Positions 1-8,870 of a stretch of DNA of 64,000 nt are shown one piece after another. The notes beneath the pieces were generated by a model that ran no database searches, was not told the DNA's origin, and saw only the letters and a list, made by a program, of their open reading frames with translations. Made by a program: the position numbers and the translations under genes. Origin of the DNA: Acinetobacter radioresistens DSM 6976 = NBRC 102413 = CIP 103788 (GTDB taxonomy: Bacteria; Pseudomonadota; Gammaproteobacteria; Pseudomonadales; Moraxellaceae). The first letter of the stretch is position 1; every line of letters begins with the position of its first letter. The DNA lies in the NCBI RefSeq assembly GCF_006757745.1, contig NZ_AP019740.1, positions 1,364,001 to 1,428,000 of the forward strand. The letters run 5' to 3'.

Positions 1-381
1 AATGAAACTTTAATTTGTGAGTTTCTGGTAGATAAAGGTATAGCCATTTATGATGTTGCGGAAAAAGTAATTCGTCTAAAGGGCAATGCTTCAGATAAAT
101 TCTTGCAAATCGTGACTACAGTCAAGCTTGAAGAGCTGCTTATGCCGATTCCTGAATGTCATACTCTAATGACCACAGGAGATAAAGCAACAGAAACACT
201 AATTTCCCTTTTACCTGAAGGAACTGAAAAACCCACTATTGCCATGCCGAGCCATACCCATTTTATGGGCAGAGACCTGAATCTATACCGTATGCCATCT
301 TCATCACGTGCATATCCATTAGCACTTGAAAAAAAAGCAGAATTATATGGGAACTTTTTTCAGGAAATTGGCCTGATTTAA
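1..381 (+). CDS. C-terminal part of a DNA glycosylase-like protein (5' truncated by window)
   Basis: The frame is open from base 1, so the gene begins before the window and only about 126 C-terminal residues are visible. The motif RMPSSSRAYPLALEKKAELY near the end resembles the substrate-loop signature and following helix of uracil/mismatch-specific DNA glycosylases (MUG/UDG superfamily). Those enzymes excise uracil or mispaired bases in base-excision repair. The catalytic N-terminal motif is outside the window, so the assignment rests on the C-terminal signature only. It converges on putA, with a shared terminator hairpin between them. Confidence 0.55.
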   Translation, partial: NETLICEFLVDKGIAIYDVAEKVIRLKGNASDKFLQIVTTVKLEELLMPIPECHTLMTTGDKATETLISLLPEGTEKPTIAMPSHTHFMGRDLNLYRMPSSSRAYPLALEKKAELYGNFFQEIGLI

Positions 382-412
382 TGAATATGATCATTTCAAA
401 AGGATCCATATT

Positions 413-442
413 AAAAAAGCGGCCTATATAGACCGCCTTTTT
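413..442. terminator. Bidirectional terminator between glycosylase-like gene and putA
   Basis: Near-perfect 18-bp palindrome at 419-436 (GCGGcCTATATAGaCCGC), flanked by an A-run on the left and a T-run on the right. It can therefore act as a Rho-independent terminator for both converging genes. Confidence 0.75.
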
Positions 443-462
443 GTTAGACTTTTATAGCCAGC

Positions 463-3400
463 TTATACCAGCGTCATCAGGCTGGCATTACCACCTGCAG
501 CAGCAGTGTTAATACTGATTGCACGTTCAATAACTAAACGCTCAACCGGAATCTGTAACTGTTGCGGCTCTAAGTGAGTAATTCCAACAATTGCACCTTC
601 GCGCTGTGCGATCTGTTTCTGCAGATTCATGAGTTGGTTCTGACTACCATGATGTAACACAGCATCAAAATCACCAGTTTGAATATTTTCAATGATGTGG
701 AATTGCTGACGTATAACTTCAGGTAACCTGGCTGCATGTTTTTGATAGAAGTCATTACCTTTAAGTAAAACTGGTTGACTACCTACCGAGAAAATTGCAA
801 TAAGTTGAGCAATCTGTTCCTGCTCACTCTCTGCCAGACTTAAAGTTCTTTTACGTGGTAACACAGCATACTGATTTGATTCCCCGGTTGGTCCCTGCAA
901 TTCAAATACTTTCCCTGCAAAGAAGCTTTGCTCTTGGCCCAAAGTATATTGTGGCAGATTCTGTTTTACCCAAGCCAGAAAATCGACATATAACGGATTA
1001 GCACTTGTATGGTTCACCGTCTGTACTGCAAACGGCTGTTCCAGTTTTTTAGGCTGACAATCTTGCATCAAGCGGTATAAATAGAGCGGACCGCCCGCTT
1101 TTGGCCCTGTACCAGATAAACCTTCTCCGCCAAAAGGCTGTACACCTACCACGGCACCTACAATATTACGGTTAATGTAAAGGTTGCCTACTTCTGCATG
1201 TTGAATAACCGTTTGAACTGTTTCATCAATGCGTGTATGTAAACCCATAGTCAAGCCATAGCCTTTAGCATGAATGGCATCAAGTAACTGTGCAAGCTGG
1301 CCCTGTTTGTAGGTAATTACATGCAATACCGGTCCAAAGACTTCACGTTTGAGTTCATTAAGGTTTGGTAACTCAATAAGTGTTGGAAGAATAAAAGTCC
1401 CATCTTTGAACTGGTTTTGCTCCGGATTATGCGCAAACTGGTATACCGGGTAACCTTGTTTCTGCATTTTCTGGATGTGATTTTCTATATTGGTTTTTGC
1501 TTCCTGATCAATTACCGGTCCGATATCTGTATTCAGATAAACCGGATTGCCAACCCGTAACTGCTGCATGCCACCTTTTAGCATATGTAAAAGCGGTTTT
1601 GCATTATCTTCCTGCACACATAAAATACGTAGTGCGGAACAGCGTTGGCCGGCACTATCAAAGGCTGAGCTCAAGACATCGAGCACCACTTGTTCAGTTA
1701 GGGCAGAGGAGTCCACAATCATCGCATTCTGACCGCCTGTTTCAGCAATGAATACCACTGGCTGACCATGACGGGTTACACGACCTGATACAGTTTTTTG
1801 CAGAATCTTGGCAACTTCAGTTGAGCCGGTAAACATGATGCCCTGGATACGTGCATCCTGGCTAAGTAATGCCCCTACAATTTCACCACGGCCTGGCATA
1901 AGCTGTAGCACACTATGAGGAACACCAGCCTCCCATAGCAGTTCAACAGCAAGAGCAGCAATGAGAGGAGTTTGTTCTGCCGGTTTTGCAACTACACAAT
2001 TACCGGCCACCAGTGCCGCAGCGATTTGCCCACTGAAAATTGCCAGCGGGAAGTTCCATGGACTGATACATAAAACGGTACCCAGCGGTGTGACTACACT
2101 CTGAGCCGCAATTGATTCCATTTGAGTAGCATAATAACGCAGGAAATCTACCGCTTCACGAACTTCAGCAAGGCCATTTGCATAGGTTTTACCGCTTTCA
2201 CGAGAAAGAAGAACCAGTAACTCCTGAATACGTTTTTCCATCAGGTCGGCTGCTTTTTTCAGCATACCTGCTCGCTGGACCGGTGTGGTATTTGCCCAGT
2301 CTGATTCAGCTTTTTGTGCCAGAGTCAGTGCCAGTTCTACATCTTGAGCTTCTGCTTCATGTACATAACCCACAATATCCTGATGAGAAGATGGATTTAA
2401 TACCGTGACCAGACTACGTTCCAGGCTGGAATCAATTTCCTGTCCCAGCATAGGCTGGCTAGACCAGGTTTGATCATGAAAACGGGTTGCTGCATCATTT
2501 AGAGCTTTCAATACCTGGTCATTTGCCAGATCCAGACCTTTAGAATTGTGACGCAGATTGCCATACAAATCTTGAGGGAAAGGAATAGAAGGATGTTTCT
2601 GTCCCAGTTTTCCGGTAAAGGCTGCAGTCTCTCTAATTTCCTGAACAGGATTGCGGATCAGGCTTTCGATGCTCAGATTCTTGTCAGCAATACGGTTTAC
2701 AAATGAAGTGTTGGCGCCATTTTCGAGCAGGCGACGTACCAGATAGGCCAAAAGAGTTTCATGGCTGCCGACAGGCGCATAAATACGACATGGAATGCCC
2801 AGTTTTTTATCCTGACGTGAACCTACTACCTGTTCATATAACGGCTCACCCATACCATGCAGACATTGGAATTCATACTGACCCGGATAATATTGTTCCG
2901 GTTTAGCCAGTTGGTAAATCGTTGCCAGTGTTTGCGCATTGTGTGTGGCAAACTGCGGATAAATCTGTTCAGGCGCGGCGAGAAGTTTCTTAGCACATGC
3001 AATATAAGACAGGTCAGTATGGACTTTTTGAGTAAATACCGGATAGTCCGACATACCTTCAATCTGGGATTTTTTAATCTCACTATCCCAGTAAGCACCT
3101 TTAACCAGACGGATCATCAAACGTTTTTCAGAACGTTTTGCCAGATCAACCAGATAATCGACCAGATTGAAGCAGCGTTTCTGGTAAGCCTGAATAACAA
3201 AGCCAATACCTTTCCACTGGGCCAGAGATGGCTCGAAACATAGACGTTCTAATAGTTCCAGAGACAGTTCCAGACGTTCAGTTTCTTCAGCATCAATATT
3301 CAGGCCAATATTATATCCTTTGGCCAGCTCGGCTAATTTGAGAATCTTAGGATAAAGCTCTTCATGTACTCGGGTAACCTGAGCACGTTGATAACGCGGA

Positions 3401-4233
3401 TGCAGGGCAGAAAGCTTGATTGAGATACCCGGGCCATCATATACATCTTTGTCTTTAGAAGCCTGACCGATTGCATGAATGGCCTGGCTGTAATCATCAT
3501 AATAGCGTTCAGCATCTTCAGCTGTGAGGGCAGCCTCGCCCAGCATGTCATAAGAATAGCGGAAACCTTTATCTTCAAGTGATTTTGCATTGTTCAGTGC
3601 TTCACCAATGGTTTCACCCGTTACAAACTGCTCGCCCATCATACGCATGGCAACATCAACAGCTTTACGAATAATGCCACGCCCGCTACGTGCCAGAATA
3701 CCTGTCAGGATGCTTGACAGGCTGGTACGGGTTGGTGTTTCCATCAGTTTACCGGTCAGCATTAGCCCCCAAGCTGCCGCATTTACAAACATCAGGTTGC
3801 TTTGGCCCAAATGTTCTTTCCAGTTGCCCTGATTAATCTTGTCACGGATGAGCAGATCCCGGGTAGCTGTATCTGGAATACGAAGAAGAGCTTCAGCCAG
3901 ACACATCAGTGCAATACCTTCCTGCGAAGATAAAGAAAACTCCTGTAAAAGTCCCTGTACAATTCCAGCCTTGCCCGAACCTGATTTACGGTCACGTAAA
4001 CTGTGTGCCAGATTAAAAGCCAGTTCATAAATTTTCTGGTCCAGCTCTGCAGAAAGCTCAGCTGCCTGTAATAGCTCTTCTACCGCTTCAGGCTCCGCAC
4101 GGCGCCAGGCAGTATTAATCTGTTCTTCAAAATTGCTTTTTTCCTTGAAAGCAGTGATGTAGCCGAAGTGTGGCTGGGCATTTTCCCGAGCGCTGTATGT
4201 ATCCATTACATTCATGTCAGTATCCGATGACAA
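463..4233 (-). CDS. putA: Bifunctional proline dehydrogenase / L-glutamate-gamma-semialdehyde dehydrogenase
   Basis: This 1256-residue protein oxidises proline to P5C with FAD and then the semialdehyde to glutamate with NAD. The N-terminal half shows PRODH barrel signatures (DAEETERLELSLELL, RLVKGAYWD, ATHNAQT). The second half is an aldehyde dehydrogenase with ETGGQNAMIVD and the catalytic cysteine in GQRCSALR. The C-terminal extension ending in INTAAAGGNASLMTLV is typical of long PutA proteins. The N-terminus starts directly in the pre-PRODH alpha domain: the ribbon-helix-helix DNA-binding domain of the 1320-residue E. coli enzyme is missing. It is therefore probably not autoregulatory, and control is likely by the divergent Lrp-type gene at 4352. 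putP lies just beyond that regulator. Confidence 0.97.
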   Translation of the reverse strand: MSSDTDMNVMDTYSARENAQPHFGYITAFKEKSNFEEQINTAWRRAEPEAVEELLQAAELSAELDQKIYELAFNLAHSLRDRKSGSGKAGIVQGLLQEFSLSSQEGIALMCLAEALLRIPDTATRDLLIRDKINQGNWKEHLGQSNLMFVNAAAWGLMLTGKLMETPTRTSLSSILTGILARSGRGIIRKAVDVAMRMMGEQFVTGETIGEALNNAKSLEDKGFRYSYDMLGEAALTAEDAERYYDDYSQAIHAIGQASKDKDVYDGPGISIKLSALHPRYQRAQVTRVHEELYPKILKLAELAKGYNIGLNIDAEETERLELSLELLERLCFEPSLAQWKGIGFVIQAYQKRCFNLVDYLVDLAKRSEKRLMIRLVKGAYWDSEIKKSQIEGMSDYPVFTQKVHTDLSYIACAKKLLAAPEQIYPQFATHNAQTLATIYQLAKPEQYYPGQYEFQCLHGMGEPLYEQVVGSRQDKKLGIPCRIYAPVGSHETLLAYLVRRLLENGANTSFVNRIADKNLSIESLIRNPVQEIRETAAFTGKLGQKHPSIPFPQDLYGNLRHNSKGLDLANDQVLKALNDAATRFHDQTWSSQPMLGQEIDSSLERSLVTVLNPSSHQDIVGYVHEAEAQDVELALTLAQKAESDWANTTPVQRAGMLKKAADLMEKRIQELLVLLSRESGKTYANGLAEVREAVDFLRYYATQMESIAAQSVVTPLGTVLCISPWNFPLAIFSGQIAAALVAGNCVVAKPAEQTPLIAALAVELLWEAGVPHSVLQLMPGRGEIVGALLSQDARIQGIMFTGSTEVAKILQKTVSGRVTRHGQPVVFIAETGGQNAMIVDSSALTEQVVLDVLSSAFDSAGQRCSALRILCVQEDNAKPLLHMLKGGMQQLRVGNPVYLNTDIGPVIDQEAKTNIENHIQKMQKQGYPVYQFAHNPEQNQFKDGTFILPTLIELPNLNELKREVFGPVLHVITYKQGQLAQLLDAIHAKGYGLTMGLHTRIDETVQTVIQHAEVGNLYINRNIVGAVVGVQPFGGEGLSGTGPKAGGPLYLYRLMQDCQPKKLEQPFAVQTVNHTSANPLYVDFLAWVKQNLPQYTLGQEQSFFAGKVFELQGPTGESNQYAVLPRKRTLSLAESEQEQIAQLIAIFSVGSQPVLLKGNDFYQKHAARLPEVIRQQFHIIENIQTGDFDAVLHHGSQNQLMNLQKQIAQREGAIVGITHLEPQQLQIPVERLVIERAISINTAAAGGNASLMTLV

Positions 4234-4292
4234 TATTAAAAACTGTGATGATCAGTCACTTTAGATAATTTTATAATTACAAAATAAATAGC

Positions 4293-4334
4293 GAATAACT
4301 CACTAAAAATAGTTCATAATTTAGTGAATTATTC
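4293..4334. promoter_or_regulatory. Candidate operator of the Lrp-type proline regulator
   Basis: Inverted repeat GAATAACTCACTAAA (4293-4307) and TTTAGTGAATTATTC (4320-4334) match at 14 of 15 positions around a 12-base AT-rich spacer. It lies in the 118-bp divergent region between putA and the regulator, close to the regulator's start. Lrp/AsnC proteins bind such AT-rich dyads, so this is the likely site for control of putA and autoregulation (inference). Confidence 0.55.
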
Positions 4335-4351
4335 ATGGAAGACAGGAAATT

Positions 4352-4840
4352 ATGCTGGATCGTACAGATTTCAAAATACTTGAACTATTACAGTGTGATG
4401 GACGTATTGCCAACAGTAAACTGGCTGAGTTAGTTAACCTCTCTCCCACAGCTGTAATTTCACGGGTACAAAAGCTTACCAAGGAAGGATATATACTTGG
4501 TTATGAAGCTAAACTTAACCCAAACAAGCTGGATGCCGGCTTTGTTGTTTTTGTCGAGGTGATGCTGGACAAGACAACCCCAAATGCTCTTGAAGAGTTT
4601 GAAGAGGCAATTCTGGACTATCCGGAAATTTCTGAATGCCATTTAATGAGTGGAGGATTCGACTTTCTGCTTAAGGTGCGCAGTGCCAATATGGAAGAAT
4701 TTCGTAAAATGGCAGGACAGGTGCTCTGGCAACTGCCAGGCGTAAAGGAAACACGCAGTTATCCGGTGATGGAAGAGCTCAAAACCACAACCCGATTAAA
4801 GCTTAAAAGTAAAACAGCAGTTAAAAATAAAGGGGCTTAA
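4352..4840 (+). CDS. putR: Lrp/AsnC-family regulator, probable proline-utilisation activator
   Basis: A 162-residue protein starting MLDRTDFKILELLQCDGRIANSKLAELVNLSP, the classic Lrp/AsnC N-terminal winged helix-turn-helix. Residues from about 60 onward form the ligand-binding RAM/ACT-like domain (GFVVFVEVMLD, ECHLMSGGFDFLLKV). It is transcribed divergently from putA and converges on putP. Genes in this position in bacteria whose PutA lacks a DNA-binding domain encode PutR/BkdR-like activators responding to proline. The family assignment is secure; the proline-specific role is inferred from context. Confidence 0.85.
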   Translation: MLDRTDFKILELLQCDGRIANSKLAELVNLSPTAVISRVQKLTKEGYILGYEAKLNPNKLDAGFVVFVEVMLDKTTPNALEEFEEAILDYPEISECHLMSGGFDFLLKVRSANMEEFRKMAGQVLWQLPGVKETRSYPVMEELKTTTRLKLKSKTAVKNKGA

Positions 4841-4855
4841 AAGCCCCTTTGTTTT
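4829..4855. terminator. Bidirectional terminator between putR and putP
   Basis: Perfect 10-bp stem AAAGGGGCTT (4829-4838) / AAGCCCCTTT (4841-4850) followed by GTTTT. The left arm contains the putR stop codon region, and the A-rich left side serves putP on the other strand. Confidence 0.85.
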
Positions 4856-4872
4856 AGATATGGATAACCGGT

Positions 4873-6363
4873 TTATTTCTGCTCATGATACAGACGGTCA
4901 GCTTCTTCAAAACGATCAGTCACCTCGCGACCTGGCACTTTACCCATCAGGCTGACCAGCATGATCACTGCCCACGCCAAAATGAAACCAGGAATAATTT
5001 CATAGATACCAGTTTCAGCAAACAGGTTTTTCCATAAAATTACTACCACTGCACCTGTGATCATTCCGGCTAAAGCACCATTTAGAGTCATGCGCTTCCA
5101 GAACAAAGACAGAATAATGAGTGGACCGAATGCAGCACCAAAACCTGCCCATGCATAAGAAACTAAACCTAAAACCTTGCTCTCTGGATTACCTGCAAGA
5201 ATAATCGCCAACACTGCAATTGCCAGAACCATAAGGCGGCCTACCCAAACCAGTTCCTTCTGAGAAGCATTTTTGCGTAGGAAAGTCTTATAAAAGTCTT
5301 CAGTTAAAGTACTTGAACATACCAGTAACTGGCAGCTTAATGTACTCATCACAGCTGCTAAAATCGCAGCAAGAATAATACCTGCTACCCAAGGATTAAA
5401 AAGGATCTTGGTTAATTCCATAAATACAGTTTCTGGATTCTGAGTCACTGCACCTGCAAGTTCAGGGTGCTGTGCAAAGTAGGGAATACCAAAAAAACCT
5501 GCTCCAACTGCACCGCCTAAACATAGAATCATCCAGGTCATGCCGATACGACGTGCAGCCGGAATTGACTTGACTGAATCTGCTGCCATAAAACGTACAA
5601 GGATATGCGGCTGGCCAAAATAACCCAGACCCCAAGCCATGAGAGATAAAATAGCCACTATGCTCAAATTGGAGAACATGTCGAATGCAGCAGGTCGAGC
5701 AGTTTCCAGCAGTGTCATAACTTGAGTAGTGTCGCCAATACTTAAAAATGTAATTACGGGTGTTAGTAGTAAAGCAAAAATCATCAGGCCAGCCTGGAAT
5801 GTATCAGTCCAGCTAATAGCCAGAAATCCGCCAATACATACATAACTGATAGTTGCAATAGCACTGATCCATAGAGCAGTCTGGTAAGACATTCCGAAAA
5901 TACTTTCAAATAGACGTGCACCTGCAACCATACCTGAAGCACAGTAGATTGCGAAGAAAATCAGAATAATCATTGCTGATGTAATCCGCAGGATTTTCTT
6001 GTGGTCTGCAAAACGGCTAGTGAAATAATCTGGAAGAGTTAAAGCGTTATGCTGGACTTCGGTATGTACCCGCAGACGGCCTGCAACCAGTAGCCAGTTT
6101 AGCCAAGCACCAATAATTAGGCCGATGGCAATCCATGCTTCAGAAAGTCCAGACAGGTAGATTGCACCTGGAAGGCCCATGAGTAGCCAGCCACTCATAT
6201 CTGAAGCACCGGCTGAAAGAGCGGTGACGAAGCTGCCGAGGCTTCGACCACCGAGAATATAATCTGAAAAATCGCTTGTGGCTTTATAGGCATACAAACC
6301 TATACCTACCATAGCGATGATATAAAATATAAATGTGATGAGGGTAGGGTTAAACTGTTCCAT
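4873..6363 (-). CDS. putP: Sodium/proline symporter
   Basis: A 496-residue multi-spanning inner-membrane protein of the sodium:solute symporter (SSS) family. It carries the PutP-like N-terminus (FIFYIIAMVGIGLYAYKATSDFSDYILGGRSLG), the GASDMSGWLLMGLPGAIY core motif and AISWTDTFQAGLM. It imports proline with Na+, matching the adjacent putA and regulator. Upstream on its strand there is a usable ribosome-binding stretch (AAGGACAGGCAGGC) before the ATG. Length and motifs agree with the family, and no lesion is visible. Confidence 0.95.
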   Translation of the reverse strand: MEQFNPTLITFIFYIIAMVGIGLYAYKATSDFSDYILGGRSLGSFVTALSAGASDMSGWLLMGLPGAIYLSGLSEAWIAIGLIIGAWLNWLLVAGRLRVHTEVQHNALTLPDYFTSRFADHKKILRITSAMIILIFFAIYCASGMVAGARLFESIFGMSYQTALWISAIATISYVCIGGFLAISWTDTFQAGLMIFALLLTPVITFLSIGDTTQVMTLLETARPAAFDMFSNLSIVAILSLMAWGLGYFGQPHILVRFMAADSVKSIPAARRIGMTWMILCLGGAVGAGFFGIPYFAQHPELAGAVTQNPETVFMELTKILFNPWVAGIILAAILAAVMSTLSCQLLVCSSTLTEDFYKTFLRKNASQKELVWVGRLMVLAIAVLAIILAGNPESKVLGLVSYAWAGFGAAFGPLIILSLFWKRMTLNGALAGMITGAVVVILWKNLFAETGIYEIIPGFILAWAVIMLVSLMGKVPGREVTDRFEEADRLYHEQK

Positions 6364-6772
6364 GCCTGCCTGTCCTTATGCTGTATATGTGCATTCCAGC
6401 AAATAGCGCATTATATCTGATTCACCTGGAAAGGCTGTGATTCAAGCACAAAAGTGATTTTTGTACTGTTACATTTGTAATACAATTTTACATGCAAAAT
6501 GTTACTTTGTGTAACTTTAGTTACAATAAATTTATTATAGTGATTTATAAAGATTAATTTTTAAACTTATAACTACAATTTTGCATTAATGTAAAATAGT
6601 GAAAAAATTTAACTTTTATACAGCGCTTCAAATAGAAAATTCAAATTTCTGCCAAAATTTACATAAAATTACGTTAGTTGCAGAACTTGATAAAAATTAG
6701 TAAAAACTTTCCAAATGTTTCATATTGTAAGTAGTGAAAATTATAACAAGTCCTATTATACTTCTATTGCAC
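6364..6772. promoter_or_regulatory. AT-rich divergent region between putP and aspA with repeated GTTAC/GTAAC motifs
   Basis: No ORF. Short repeats GTTAC (6468, 6501, 6520) and the opposite orientation GTAAC (6511) cluster within about 60 bp. The pair at 6501-6515 forms a small dyad. They could be regulator sites for putP, but no family consensus can be assigned. Confidence 0.3.
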
Positions 6773-6778
6773 TATAAT
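6773..6778 (+). promoter_or_regulatory. Probable -10 element of aspA
   Basis: A perfect TATAAT sits 26 bp before the ATG at 6804. Its expected start point near 6785 excludes the upstream in-frame GTG at 6780 as initiation codon. The -35 region is poorly conserved. Confidence 0.5.
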
Positions 6779-6803
6779 TGTGCACAATTTAAGAGTTAAC
6801 GGA

Positions 6804-8258
6804 ATGAATATTGGACAAAACAACAGGTTTCGCACCGAAAAGGACTTATTAGGCACCAAAGAGGTGCTTTCTTCAAGTTACTATGGCATTCATACTTTAA
6901 GAGCCTTAGAAAACTTTCAGATCTCTCAGCAGAAAATAGGTGAACAGCACCATTTCATCCGCGCTTTGGCTCAGGTAAAAAAAGCTTCAGCACAAGCTAA
7001 CCAGTTTTTTGGAAAACTTACCGAACAGCAGAGTCAGGCCATTCAGGCAGCATGTCAAGAACTAATTGATACTCCAGAGAATTGGGAAAAACATTTCCCG
7101 CTAGATGTCTATCAAGGCGGCGCTGGTACTTCTATTAATATGAATACCAATGAGGTAATTGCCAACTTGGCGCTAGAAATGACCGGTCATGACAAGGGCT
7201 CATACTATATTATTCATCCCAATGACCATGTGAATAAATCACAGTCAACGAATGATGTCTATCCGACTGCCTTAAGAGTTGCGACCTACTATGCTTTAGA
7301 TCAACTGTTTATGCAGGTCGAAAATTTAATTACTTCACTTGAATATAAGGCAACTGAATTTCGTTTTGTCTTAAAGATGGGACGTACCCAACTGCAAGAT
7401 GCAGTACCTATGACCCTAGGACAGGAGTTTCGTGCTTTTGCTACTCTGCTCAAAGAAGATGTACGTTTAATTCAAAAGATGCGCCAGCTATTATTGGAAA
7501 TTAGCCTGGGTGCAACAGCGATTGGTACCGGTGTAAATACGCCACAGGGTTATGCGGCTAAAGTGGTAGAATGCTTAAAGGAAATTACTGGTCTGCCGCT
7601 TTCGGGAGCAGAAGACTATGTAGAAGCAACCAGTGACTGTGGTGTATTTATTATTCTGTCGAGCAGTTTAAAACGTCTGGCCTGCAAACTATCAAAAATT
7701 TGTAATGACCTGCGTTTATTAAGTTCGGGACCACGTACCGGACTAGCTGAAATCAGTTTACCTGAAATGCAGGCAGGTTCATCTATTATGCCGGCTAAAG
7801 TAAATCCTGTGATTCCTGAAGTAGTTAACCAGATTGCTTTTAAGGTTATAGGTAATGATTTAACCATTACCTTTACTGCTGAAGCAGGCCAGTTACAGCT
7901 TAATGTCATGGAGCCTGTCATTGCGCAAGCCTTAAATGAATCAATCGGGCTACTCACCCAAGGCATAAAAACACTGGATGAAAAATGTATACAGGGCATT
8001 CATGCCAATGAAAAGACCTGCTACGAAGCAGTAATGCGCAGTGTTGGAATAATTACCTTGCTTGAACCGATTCTTGGTCATGGTGCGTGTGATGAAATCG
8101 GTAAGCAGTGTATTGCTGAGAATCGTACAATTCAGGACGTAGTTTTAGAGAAAAAACTGCTGACCGAAAAACAGCTGGAAGAAATTTTCTCATTTGAAAA
8201 TCTGGTGAGTGAAGTATTGTCCGGAAGTGTTTCACAAACATTAGACCAGGTAAGCTAA
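6804..8258 (+). CDS. aspA: Aspartate ammonia-lyase
   Basis: A 484-residue member of the fumarase/aspartase superfamily that deaminates L-aspartate to fumarate and ammonia. The N-terminus matches AspA (RFRTEKDLLGTKEV...YYGIHTLRALENF). The family signature with the catalytic serine region is SSIMPAKVNPVIPE, and TSTNDVYPTA-like and GVNTPQGYA motifs are present. The reading frame extends to a GTG at 6780, but a TATAAT at 6773 and the homologous N-terminus favour ATG 6804, with AAGAG eight bases upstream. A terminator hairpin follows. Together with the aspT-asdA operon at 51-54 kb it gives the cell two aspartate-degrading routes. Confidence 0.93.
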   Translation: MNIGQNNRFRTEKDLLGTKEVLSSSYYGIHTLRALENFQISQQKIGEQHHFIRALAQVKKASAQANQFFGKLTEQQSQAIQAACQELIDTPENWEKHFPLDVYQGGAGTSINMNTNEVIANLALEMTGHDKGSYYIIHPNDHVNKSQSTNDVYPTALRVATYYALDQLFMQVENLITSLEYKATEFRFVLKMGRTQLQDAVPMTLGQEFRAFATLLKEDVRLIQKMRQLLLEISLGATAIGTGVNTPQGYAAKVVECLKEITGLPLSGAEDYVEATSDCGVFIILSSSLKRLACKLSKICNDLRLLSSGPRTGLAEISLPEMQAGSSIMPAKVNPVIPEVVNQIAFKVIGNDLTITFTAEAGQLQLNVMEPVIAQALNESIGLLTQGIKTLDEKCIQGIHANEKTCYEAVMRSVGIITLLEPILGHGACDEIGKQCIAENRTIQDVVLEKKLLTEKQLEEIFSFENLVSEVLSGSVSQTLDQVS

Positions 8259-8291
8259 ATAATTTAGGTAAAAGTAGTATTTTTAAAATTC

Positions 8292-8322
8292 AAAAGGATA
8301 GCCCATGCAGCTATCCTTTTAT
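8292..8322 (+). terminator. Terminator after aspA
   Basis: Perfect 11-bp stem AAAAGGATAGC (8292-8302) / GCTATCCTTTT (8310-8320) with a 7-base loop and T-rich tail. Confidence 0.85.
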
Positions 8323-8332
8323 ATTAATCAGG

Positions 8333-8773
8333 TTAATCCTGATATTCTATATAATCCCATAGATTTAACCGGCTTTTAATTTCACGGCGAATATGAGGGA
8401 GCTTTATCAGTAAAGTCCCCTCAATCCATAATGCCAAAGCCTGGCTGGTTAATGGTTCTCCAGAAAGTTCTACAAGCTGGGCGCCTTTAACTGTCACTAT
8501 AACGTGTTCATTGCGATAGTCTTCAATACCTTTAAAAAGTATTTGCAGCTCATAACCTGTATCGACAATTACCCACTCTAGCTCAATCTGGATATTTTCA
8601 CTGGATTTTAAAATAGCCTGACCTTCAAGAATATTACTATCGGAAGCCAGGCAGTCATATTCCACACGGATTTTGCTCAGGAACCATTCCTGTCCACCTA
8701 AGTCATCCAGAGTTTTCTTGGGCGTCAAAATATCATTTAAATTAAATTGCCGGCTTAAATCAAAAAATTGCAT
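8333..8773 (-). CDS. Hypothetical protein (146 aa)
   Basis: I do not recognise this family. It is a soluble 146-residue protein with no signal peptide or membrane segment. The centre alternates polar and hydrophobic residues as a beta-rich fold would (IQIELEWVIVDTGYELQILFKGI, HVIVTVKGAQLVEL), and the C-terminus is charged and helical (LPHIRREIKSRLNLWDYIEYQD). It is a single gene between the aspA terminator and a dyad-containing gap before the PLD-type lipoprotein gene. The frame is well formed and starts with an ATG near a GGGGAGATG-like stretch on the other strand. Function unknown. Confidence 0.65.
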   Translation of the reverse strand: MQFFDLSRQFNLNDILTPKKTLDDLGGQEWFLSKIRVEYDCLASDSNILEGQAILKSSENIQIELEWVIVDTGYELQILFKGIEDYRNEHVIVTVKGAQLVELSGEPLTSQALALWIEGTLLIKLPHIRREIKSRLNLWDYIEYQD

Positions 8774-8788
8774 TACGGGGAGATGTGA

Positions 8789-8842
8789 ACTGTAAAAGTG
8801 GCCATCTTAAAAGATCAGGTCGTCAGGCACAACTTTTACAGT
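8789..8842. repeat. Intergenic 11-bp perfect inverted repeat
   Basis: ACTGTAAAAGT (8789-8799) and ACTTTTACAGT (8832-8842) enclose 32 bases that contain a second small dyad (ATCTTaaAAGAT). It lies between the PLD gene stop and the hypothetical gene start. It could be a transcript end structure or an operator; there is no clear U-tract. Confidence 0.45.
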
Positions 8843-8870
8843 ATATAAATGCAAATTTTGAAAATCAGAC

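Noticed and set aside
2826..3243. Long overlapping ORFs on both strands inside putA
   Set aside because: They are out-of-frame shadows of the highly conserved putA reading frame.
6780..6803. Upstream GTG start for aspA
   Set aside because: It follows a TATAAT by one base and adds eight residues not expected in the family.
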